Source: SAR116 cluster bacterium | Lineage (GTDB): Bacteria; Pseudomonadota; Alphaproteobacteria; Puniceispirillales; GCA-002684695 | Reading direction: 5' to 3' | Assembly (NCBI GenBank): GCA_002684695.1 | Contig: NYVQ01000017.1 | Span: forward strand, 1 to 7,419 | Length of the DNA: 7,419 nucleotides | In this document: positions 1 to 5,136 of the stretch, in pieces | Layout of the letters: every line of letters begins with the position of its first letter | How positions within the stretch are numbered: the stretch's first letter is position 1 | Notes under the pieces: generated by a model | Database searches by the model: none | Seen by the model: the letters and a program-made list of their open reading frames with translations, nothing else | Told to the model about the DNA's origin: nothing | Made by a program: the position numbers and the translations under genes

Positions 1-1380
1 CACGGCCACTTGTGCTACATACGGATGGGTCACAACAACCGCTTCGATCTCTGCTGGGAAGTGGTTTTCACCGCCGCGGATGATCATGTCTTTCACGCGT
101 CCGGTCACCCGAACGAACCCTTGATCGTCCATCGTGCCGAGATCGCCAGTATGCAGCCAACCGTCTCTATCCACTGCAGCGGCAGTGGCATCAGGGTTGT
201 CGTTATAGCCGATCATCACCGCATAGGAGCGTGCGCAGATCTCGCCCACTTCACCTATTGGGAGGACCTGATTGTCTTCAGGCGAACGGATTGAAACCTC
301 AGTCTGTGGCAGTGGCTGGCCAGCCGTCTCCACAATCTGCTCCTGCGTTGCCTCGATCGGGTTCAAGCAGATCATGGGACTGTGCTCTGTTTGTCCAAAA
401 GCGCTGAGCAGGTGACAGCCCAACCGATCCCGCACCCGGCGCACCAGTTCGGGTGGTACTGGCGCGCCGCCCGTTGTGATGACCTCAAGCGAGGACATGT
501 CGCGCGGGGTTTTATCCAGCGTTTCCAGCAGGTTGAACAGCATGGTGGGAACGGCAAAACAGGTTGTGACACCCTGTTCCTCGATTAATCGTGCAAAGAT
601 ATCCGCATCAAACCGTTTGATCAACAGCATCTTGCAGGTGGCCTGGAGGCATCCCAAGGCACCTGTCGCACAGCCTGCTGTGTGGAAGAGCGGCATGAAA
701 TTAGCCCAAACTGAATTCGACCCAACCTGCTTGCGGGCGCAGAAAAGCCGCGCGTTGTTTACAAGATTCTTATGGCTGAGAACCGCGCCCTTCGGAAATC
801 CTGTTGTTCCTGATGTGTACTGAATCTGCGCGGCGTCATTCGGCTGGACTTCTGGCAGGATGGTGGCACGCTCACCATGGGCGTAGAGTGCATCCTCATC
901 CTCCAGATTAATGACCTCGCGCAGGCTTGTGTTGCCTTTCGTCACCTGGCGCGCAATCTCAGCCATCGGATTGCCTCGGAACCCGTCCACCATGAACAGT
1001 CCGACGGCACCGGATTGTTCCAGTACATATTTGAGTTCGGAGGCCTGAAAGGACGGATTGGCTGTAACCAGAACCAGCCCTGCCAAACCGCAGGCATATT
1101 CCATGAAAATCCATTCAGGAATATTGGGAGCCCAGACGACGACCTTCTCACCCGCCTCAAAATGCGTGACGAGGGCATTGGCAAGGCTCTCCGCGGTCTC
1201 CAGCAGCTCGCCATAGGTCCATGACTGGCCACAGTCACCGCTGTCTGCAACATCCACCATCGCTGTTGCATCCGGATGCATTGCTGCCACTTCTCGGAGC
1301 AACCCTCCAACCGTAATGTCGCGGATGTCTGCATCATTCTGTTTCGGAAAATGCGAGGTGGTGAGTTTCAAATGATACAT
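1..1380 (-). CDS. Acyl-CoA synthetase, AMP-binding (ANL) family; 3' end cut by window edge
   Basis: The enzyme should adenylate a carboxylic acid with ATP and transfer it to CoA in the cytoplasm. The frame is open for 460 codons and runs off the left edge. Visible core motifs are the phosphate-binding loop YTSGTTGFPKGA (residues 188-199), AFGQTE (327-332, A5), GWLHTGD (407-413, A7), and GRVKDMIIRGGENHFPAEIE (427-446, A8 hinge). About 80-90 C-terminal residues, including the usual catalytic lysine, are missing. The ATG at 1380 lies 2 nt after the stop of the upstream DmdA-like gene, with AAGGCGGA (1387-1394) as ribosome site inside that gene, so the two are very probably cotranscribed and translationally coupled. 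The sequence resembles FadD/medium-chain acyl-CoA synthetases and, in context, could play the part of DmdB (methylmercaptopropionate-CoA ligase). The substrate cannot be read from sequence. Family certain, role inferred. Confidence 0.95.
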   Translation of the reverse strand, partial: MYHLKLTTSHFPKQNDADIRDITVGGLLREVAAMHPDATAMVDVADSGDCGQSWTYGELLETAESLANALVTHFEAGEKVVVWAPNIPEWIFMEYACGLAGLVLVTANPSFQASELKYVLEQSGAVGLFMVDGFRGNPMAEIARQVTKGNTSLREVINLEDEDALYAHGERATILPEVQPNDAAQIQYTSGTTGFPKGAVLSHKNLVNNARLFCARKQVGSNSVWANFMPLFHTAGCATGALGCLQATCKMLLIKRFDADIFARLIEEQGVTTCFAVPTMLFNLLETLDKTPRDMSSLEVITTGGAPVPPELVRRVRDRLGCHLLSAFGQTEHSPMICLNPIEATQEQIVETAGQPLPQTEVSIRSPEDNQVLPIGEVGEICARSYAVMIGYNDNPDATAAAVDRDGWLHTGDLGTMDDQGFVRVTGRVKDMIIRGGENHFPAEIEAVVVTHPYVAQVAV

Positions 1381-1382
1381 TG

Positions 1383-2594
1383 TCAGTCCGCCTTGATCGA
1401 TTTGGTCGGGATGTCCACCAGCTTACCGCGTGGGATCAAGCGATCGGCATCATACATAGGCAGGGTGCACAACACACCTTGCTGAATAGACCCATCGGCA
1501 CATAGGACATCAAAAACGGTCCCAGGGCCATGGGTAGGATTATCCATGCGCACGATACAAACACCACATCCCTGATAAGGCGAGTAGCCAGAGGAACAGA
1601 CCCGGCCAGCGTCCTTACCGTTCATCGTCATTACGCGCCCGAGTTGCGCAACACCACCTGTTACTCTCATGCCCCAAGTTCGGCATGACTTATCTGCATT
1701 TTCTAATGCTTTGCGGCCGACAAAGTCACGGTCGTCAAACTCAACAAAAGCGCCAAGACCCGCTTCGAACGGTGTCGTTTCCTCCCCGAAGTCTGAGCCG
1801 GCATTGAGTAGCCCAGCTTCGATCCGACGCGCCCGGAACACAGGCGTTCCGGTAAGCAGGATGCCGAAGTCTGCCCCAACCTCCATAATCCGGTCACCAA
1901 TGGCCGGGATGTCGGTGTTCGGCAGCAAGTAAACTTCCCACCCAAGCTCATTGGTAAAGCCCGAGCGGCTGATCCAGCAGGTCTGGCCCGCAATGGAAAC
2001 CTTGGCGCAGTCGAAATAGCGGAAAGGATCAGGCATCGGTCCGTCCAGTACCGCGGCCAGCAATTCCAGTGACCTTGGGCCCTGGATCTGGCTGACCCAG
2101 ACATTTGGGTCGTGGATTTTCACGTCCAGCCCCTCGGCATGGGCCTTGTACCAGCTAAACAGGTCGCCATCGGCCTGCGCCATCCAGAAGCTATTCTGAG
2201 ACAGCCGCAGCAGCACACCATCGGTGATCATGCCGCCATCGTGATAGCAGGCGAATTGATAGGAGCAGCGACCAGGTTTCACTTTGCTGACACTCCGAGT
2301 GAAAACCTTGTTCAGTAGCGTTTCGGCATCTGGTCCGCTGATCTCGATTGGCAACTCACCAGTGTGACGAAAGATAACATTGGTGCGCACGGCCCAATAC
2401 ATTTCATCATCTGAAGCAGTGTCTAGTTTTTCAGGAGTTAGCCTTGAATTGTAAAGAGTGTATTCAGGGTCGTATGGCAGTTCCATATAACTGAGCGGGT
2501 GCGGCGGCATTGTTCGCGCCAATTCGCGTGGGCGTTGACCTTCGTTAAATATTGGCTTGGCCACAAATCGGGTGTTTGTAAGAGTTAGTGCCAT
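1383..2594 (-). CDS. GcvT-superfamily folate-dependent methyltransferase/demethylase, DmdA-like
   Basis: The protein has 403 residues, somewhat longer than bacterial GcvT or DmdA (roughly 360-375). Superfamily landmarks in order: a YTLYNSRLTP stretch (46-55) that resembles the N-terminus of DmdA more than that of GcvT; ISGPDAE (85-91); GGMITD (120-125), where GcvT normally has GG-x-x-DD; SRSGFTNELGWEVYL (209-223), matching the RTGYTGEDGFE region; RARRIEAGLLNAGSDF (254-269); TPFEAGLG (274-281); FVGRKAL (291-297). Known members move a methyl or aminomethyl group to tetrahydrofolate (GcvT, DMSP demethylase DmdA, aryl O-demethylase LigM). No gcvH or gcvP is nearby and a CoA ligase follows directly, so I infer a catabolic demethylase rather than a glycine-cleavage component. 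The start at 2594 has only a weak GGAT ribosome site; Met30 is a possible alternative start. Superfamily sure, DmdA-like subgroup likely, substrate unknown. Confidence 0.85.
   Translation of the reverse strand: MALTLTNTRFVAKPIFNEGQRPRELARTMPPHPLSYMELPYDPEYTLYNSRLTPEKLDTASDDEMYWAVRTNVIFRHTGELPIEISGPDAETLLNKVFTRSVSKVKPGRCSYQFACYHDGGMITDGVLLRLSQNSFWMAQADGDLFSWYKAHAEGLDVKIHDPNVWVSQIQGPRSLELLAAVLDGPMPDPFRYFDCAKVSIAGQTCWISRSGFTNELGWEVYLLPNTDIPAIGDRIMEVGADFGILLTGTPVFRARRIEAGLLNAGSDFGEETTPFEAGLGAFVEFDDRDFVGRKALENADKSCRTWGMRVTGGVAQLGRVMTMNGKDAGRVCSSGYSPYQGCGVCIVRMDNPTHGPGTVFDVLCADGSIQQGVLCTLPMYDADRLIPRGKLVDIPTKSIKAD
1387..1394 (-). promoter_or_regulatory. Ribosome binding site of the acyl-CoA synthetase gene
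   Basis: AAGGCGGA on the minus strand lies inside the last codons of the DmdA-like gene, 6 nt (from the GGA) to 10 nt (from the AAGG) before the ATG at 1380. It supports that start and suggests translational coupling. Confidence 0.5.
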
Positions 2595-2603
2595 AGTCTA
2601 TCC

Positions 2604-2609
2604 GTTCAA
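2604..2609. promoter_or_regulatory. Possible LysR half-site (GTTCAA) near the start of the DmdA-like gene
   Basis: GTTCAA here is the same hexamer as the right arm of the operator at 2683-2711. It sits 9 nt before the start codon of the DmdA-like gene. LysR regulators often bind an additional weaker site closer to the target gene, but one hexamer in an AT-rich gap can occur by chance. Confidence 0.25.
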
Positions 2610-2682
2610 AAAAACTGTTAGATGCAAAATCCAATTTTCTCGTAAAATATTTTAATGTAAAAGATATAAGGGCATCAAACCT

Positions 2683-2711
2683 AATTACTTGAACAAATCG
2701 TTCAAATAATT
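2683..2711. promoter_or_regulatory. Near-perfect 29-bp inverted repeat, probable operator of LysR regulator 1
   Basis: Two 12-bp arms (2683-2694 and 2700-2711) match at 11 of 12 positions around a 5-bp centre, with core TTGAAC-N5-GTTCAA. It lies in the 128-bp gap (2595-2722) between the DmdA-like gene and the divergent LysR gene, and ends 11 nt before the LysR ATG. A LysR autoregulatory site that also controls the divergent catabolic gene is the classic arrangement. The positions that are T and A in a strict T-N11-A box are G and C here, so the motif is a TTGA-N9-TCAA variant. A site of the same design lies at 5054-5082. I found no convincing sigma-70 promoter for either gene in the rest of the gap. 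Confidence 0.7.
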
Positions 2712-2722
2712 TAGACAATAGT

Positions 2723-3598
2723 ATGACCATTTGCTCTTATGATATGCTTCGAACCTTCCAAGTGGTTGCTCAAAACCTCAGCATGACGGCAGCAGCATTA
2801 CAGCTCAATCAATCGAAGGGTTCTGTGAGCTACCAGATCAAAACGCTCGAGCAACAGCTTGGTTTCACACTTTTTGAACGTGCAAATGCTCGGCTTCACC
2901 TCACCTCCGAAGGGCGGAGACTTTTGAAAGTCTCGCAGGTCTCTCTGGATCAGATTGATCAGGAAATCGAAGGGCTTCGATATAAGGAGCCTGCGCCACT
3001 AACAATTGCCTTACAAACATATTTTCTTAGTCGTTGGCTGTCACCGCGTCTCATGCGCTTTACTGCGGCGCATCCAGAAATTGGCTTGCGTTTTGTGCCC
3101 TTAAATTTCATCGGTGAAATGGAGAGTATTGATGCGGATATATCGATCTGTTGGGCCAAAGAAGGGATGATTGATGTGCCGCATCAACGGCTCTTTGCCT
3201 GTCCGGCTTGCCCCACCGGAAACAGCAATATTGCTGATAGGGTGCGCGAAGAAGGGCTGGATAATGTTATTCTATCTACCCCACTATTGCTTGACTCTTC
3301 TGAGAGTGAAGGTTGGCAAGATTGGTTTGGTCTCGCAGGTCTTGATTTCAGTCAGTCACAGAAGGGCCTGTCTGTAGCTGATTCAAATAGCCGAGTTCAG
3401 TCGGTTATTGACGGGCAGGGGATCGCCCTTTGGGATCAGCTTGTGGCGCCTGAAGTCAACTCTGGCCACTTACAATATCTTTCTGATATCTGGCTAGATG
3501 AGTATGGCTACTATGTGCATGCCAAGGAGGGGATCGCTGAGAATAAGGCTTTAAGACTGTTTTTAGACTGGCTGATTGCAGAGAGTGTAGCGAGTTAA
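2723..3598 (+). CDS. LysR-family transcriptional regulator 1 (GcvA-like)
   Basis: A 291-residue regulator of standard LysR length. The N-terminal winged helix-turn-helix covers about residues 5-65: MLRTFQVVAQNLSMTAAA, then SKGSVSYQIKTLEQQLG, then the LFER wing and LTSEG. The effector-binding domain follows, with FLSRWLSPRLMRF (101-113), HPEIGLRFVPLN (117-128), DSNSRVQSVIDGQGIAL (220-236) and GYYV (262-265). The SRWL-PRL-F-HP-I-L pattern is typical of GcvA-type LysR proteins. It is divergent from the DmdA-like gene with the 29-bp inverted repeat between them, so it probably regulates that operon and itself in response to a pathway metabolite. It aligns without gaps to the second LysR at 4173-5042, with about 102 of 289 residues identical by hand count. 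The ribosome site is weak; the start is supported by the usual position of the HTH and by that alignment. Confidence 0.93.
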   Translation: MTICSYDMLRTFQVVAQNLSMTAAALQLNQSKGSVSYQIKTLEQQLGFTLFERANARLHLTSEGRRLLKVSQVSLDQIDQEIEGLRYKEPAPLTIALQTYFLSRWLSPRLMRFTAAHPEIGLRFVPLNFIGEMESIDADISICWAKEGMIDVPHQRLFACPACPTGNSNIADRVREEGLDNVILSTPLLLDSSESEGWQDWFGLAGLDFSQSQKGLSVADSNSRVQSVIDGQGIALWDQLVAPEVNSGHLQYLSDIWLDEYGYYVHAKEGIAENKALRLFLDWLIAESVAS

Positions 3599-3688
3599 AG
3601 GGGTCTTCATAATCACAAAATTAAGGTGTAGGTAACAGCGTTTGCACTCTCCCCTCCTCCTGATATTACACTTAGTAAACCCCCTCTT

Positions 3689-3715
3689 TTGACCCCCAAA
3701 AATATGCGGTATAAT
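3689..3715 (+). promoter_or_regulatory. Probable sigma-70 promoter of the HGG-motif gene
   Basis: TTGACC (3689-3694) and a perfect consensus TATAAT (3710-3715) are separated by 15 bp, slightly short of the 17-bp optimum. Transcription would begin near 3722, about 20 nt before the ATG at 3742. The -10 lies inside a short dyad GGTAT-N4-ATACC (3708-3721). Confidence 0.5.
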
Positions 3716-3735
3716 AATACCTCATATTCGGGGTC
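3691..3735. repeat. Inverted repeat GACCCC / GGGGTC around the promoter of the HGG-motif gene
   Basis: GACCCC (3691-3696) and GGGGTC (3730-3735) are perfect 6-bp inverted arms, with further partial pairing inward (ATAT on both sides). The left arm overlaps the -35 and the right arm covers the only G-rich ribosome-site candidate. A regulatory role is possible; chance is not excluded. Confidence 0.3.
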
Positions 3736-3741
3736 TTGTTA

Positions 3742-4092
3742 ATGATAGCAAAAGGTAACGTAAAAATAGGTATTAAATGGCGCTTTGGGACTGATTGGCC
3801 CGGCCAGCGATGCGGTGCCAAGACACGAAAGGGGACTGCGTGCCAGCGTCCTGCAAATAAGAAGAATGGTCGTTGCAGGGTTCATGGAGGTGCCAGCACT
3901 GGTCCAAGGACCGAGGAAGGACGCGCCCGTATATCAGAGGCTAACCTGCGGCATGGGAGATATACCAAAGACAAGTTAAAGAAGAGGCGTGAGAATGCGG
4001 CTAAAGGCCGTAAAGTCCGCGCAGAGATAAAGCATATAGAGACAAGCCTGATAGAGCAGGGTGTGCTGAAACGGAACTGGCGCAAAGACTAG
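3742..4092 (+). CDS. Small basic Cys-rich protein with HGG motif, function unknown
   Basis: A 116-residue, strongly basic protein. Cys24, Cys34, Cys45 and His48 (C-x9-C-x10-C-x2-H) could bind zinc. They are followed by HGGASTGPRTEEGRARI (48-64) and LRHGRY, the hallmark of the HGG-motif proteins found in many alphaproteobacterial chromosomes, phages and prophage-like islands. The C-terminal third (from about residue 75) is rich in Lys, Arg and Glu and probably helical. I know of no established function; nucleic-acid binding is a guess from charge and the Cys/His cluster. The ATG at 3742 is chosen over a TTG two codons earlier because it fits the promoter, although the ribosome site (GGGG at 3730-3733) is poor. 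Neither flanking gene shares its direction and operon, so it looks like an independent insert between two LysR genes. Confidence 0.75.
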   Translation: MIAKGNVKIGIKWRFGTDWPGQRCGAKTRKGTACQRPANKKNGRCRVHGGASTGPRTEEGRARISEANLRHGRYTKDKLKKRRENAAKGRKVRAEIKHIETSLIEQGVLKRNWRKD

Positions 4093-4117
4093 GTCTGGAA
4101 GCATGTGCCTTAGACCT
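4091..4117. terminator. Weak hairpin at the end of the HGG-motif gene
   Basis: AGGTCT (4091-4096) and AGACCT (4112-4117) form a 6-bp stem that could be extended by two G-U pairs. It starts at the stop codon. No T-run follows, so it is at best a weak or factor-assisted terminator. Confidence 0.2.
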
Positions 4118-4172
4118 GCAGCTTTAGTATTAGCGTTGTAAATTTATTTGGCTGTAATTTCTCTGGATCAGA

Positions 4173-5042
4173 TTAAAAAGGCTGATTTCTGAGCCACGCC
4201 TCAAAACATGTTGCTGCTGAAGACAGTCTTTGGCTTTTTGAAGGGATCAAGTAATAGTCATAGCCCTCCAAACATATCCCGGAAATAGGCGCCAGTAGAT
4301 TAGCATCAATCTCAGGCTTTGCTAGTTCATCAAGCAATGCGATACCATTTCCGGATATAACAGCTTGAAGGCGGCTATTGGCATCTGGCAAATGCACAGG
4401 TTTATGTCTTGGTGAATATTGAATTCTGGCAAGTGCATGCCACAGTTTCCAGCCTTCCATGCCGGATGCATCAGGTAAAAGTGGAACTTCGATGATGATC
4501 TGTTCCAGCCCAATTTTTTGAGCTCTTTTGGTTATTTTAAGATTAGCAAGTGGAATAGTTCTGGATGGATAGAGAAAAGTCCCTTGACGTTTTCCTGTTT
4601 CCGCGTCACACCAGAATACCGTCATGTCCAACATTGGATTTTTTAAATCAGCTAGGGTATTGACTGGTTCCAGCCTAAGAAAGATATCTGGATGATTTTG
4701 AGTAAAATCAGAAAGCCTTGGTCCAAGCCAGCGTGATATAAACCAACTATGTGCGCCTACACAAAGTTTATCATTTGACTGACTGCGCAAATCAGAGATT
4801 ACGGTCTCAAGCTGGCCAAAGTTGCGACTAGAAGCATCCCACAATATTTTCCCCTGAGGTGTTAGGTTTATATGAGTATGACGACGCTCGAACAGTTTGA
4901 AACCCAATTCATCCTCTAGTTTGGATATCCTGTAACTGATGGCACCTCTTGAAAGGTGTAATACATCCCCAGCTTTGGTAAAACTCATGTTCTTAGACAC
5001 TATACAGAAAAGTTTCAAGCTGTCAAAAGATCGAAATCGCAT
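4173..5042 (-). CDS. LysR-family transcriptional regulator 2 (GcvA-like), paralogue of regulator 1
   Basis: A 289-residue LysR protein when started at 5042. The HTH spans about residues 5-65 (FDSLKLFCIVSKNMSFTKAG, SRGAISYRISKLEDELG, LFERRH, LTPQG). The effector domain shows FISRWLGPRLSDF (101-113), HPDIFLRLEPVN (117-128), PDANSRLQAVISGNGIAL (219-236) and GYDYY (260-264). It aligns gap-free with the LysR at 2723-3598 at about 35 % identity (hand count). An upstream ATG at 5069 is in frame, but 5042 is preferred: it makes the two paralogues begin at the same residue, their leaders align, and it keeps the operator at 5054-5082 outside the gene. It is divergent from the AidB-like gene and presumably controls that operon and itself. 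GC is visibly lower than in the left module. Confidence 0.93.
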   Translation of the reverse strand: MRFRSFDSLKLFCIVSKNMSFTKAGDVLHLSRGAISYRISKLEDELGFKLFERRHTHINLTPQGKILWDASSRNFGQLETVISDLRSQSNDKLCVGAHSWFISRWLGPRLSDFTQNHPDIFLRLEPVNTLADLKNPMLDMTVFWCDAETGKRQGTFLYPSRTIPLANLKITKRAQKIGLEQIIIEVPLLPDASGMEGWKLWHALARIQYSPRHKPVHLPDANSRLQAVISGNGIALLDELAKPEIDANLLAPISGICLEGYDYYLIPSKSQRLSSAATCFEAWLRNQPF

Positions 5043-5053
5043 ATCTCTGTATA

Positions 5054-5082
5054 AATTTATTGAACACATAGATCAAGAATTT
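5054..5082. promoter_or_regulatory. 29-bp dyad, probable operator of LysR regulator 2
   Basis: Core TTGA-N9-TCAA (5060-5076) with extra pairing on both sides (TT/AA at 5057-5058 and 5078-5079; AA/TT at 5054-5055 and 5081-5082). It is identical to the operator at 2683-2711 at 21 of 29 positions in plus-strand reading and 20 of 29 when both are oriented towards their LysR gene. It ends 11 nt before the LysR start codon at 5042, exactly as the first site does relative to its regulator. Confidence 0.6.
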
Positions 5083-5086
5083 AGAT

Positions 5087-5115
5087 TTGACGATCCATTA
5101 TTTTATGCTTAAATT
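5087..5115 (+). promoter_or_regulatory. Weak promoter candidate for the AidB-like gene
   Basis: TTGACG (5087-5092), 17 bp, then TAAATT (5110-5115). The spacing is ideal and the -10 imperfect. The -35 begins just past the operator dyad, where a bound LysR activator could contact polymerase. The predicted leader before the ribosome site is very short, which weakens the call. Confidence 0.25.
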
Positions 5116-5122
5116 TTTAATT

Positions 5123-5128
5123 AGGGAG
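5123..5128 (+). promoter_or_regulatory. Ribosome binding site of the AidB-like gene
   Basis: AGGGAG lies 8 nt before the ATG at 5137 and settles that start. Confidence 0.7.
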
Positions 5129-5136
5129 ATGCAACT

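Larger units (their letters stand above)
3599..3741. other. 143-bp gap between LysR 1 and the HGG-motif gene
   Basis: No gene is visible. It holds a pyrimidine-rich stretch (3646-3660), a promoter and an inverted repeat (both listed separately), and an 8-bp direct repeat GGGGTCTT at 3600-3607 and 3730-3737. No clear rho-independent terminator for the upstream LysR gene is present. Confidence 0.5.

Noticed and set aside
942..1337. 131-codon minus-strand frame and several plus-strand frames (10-294, 476-823, 877-1224)
   Set aside because: They overlap the acyl-CoA synthetase frame, which carries all family motifs; their translations show no recognisable domain.
1703..2104. 133-codon minus-strand frame inside the DmdA-like gene
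   Set aside because: An alternative frame of a well-supported gene; composition is that of a shadow frame.
1383..2594. Calling the GcvT-like gene gcvT or dmdA outright
   Set aside because: There is no glycine-cleavage partner for gcvT, and DMSP pocket residues cannot be verified by eye, so no symbol was given.
3646..3661. AGGAGGAGGGG-type ribosome-site mimic on the minus strand
   Set aside because: The GTG and ATG codons that follow on that strand open only about 8 and 15 codons before a stop.
3600..3737. 8-bp direct repeat GGGGTCTT (3600-3607 and 3730-3737) as a target-site duplication
   Set aside because: It brackets only non-coding DNA and not the HGG-motif gene; there are no inverted ends or transposase. 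Short enough to be chance.
4167..4186. ATCAG-N10-CTGAT dyad over the end of LysR 2 as a terminator
   Set aside because: A 5-bp AT-containing stem with a large loop that overlaps the stop codon and has no clean T-run downstream on the minus strand.
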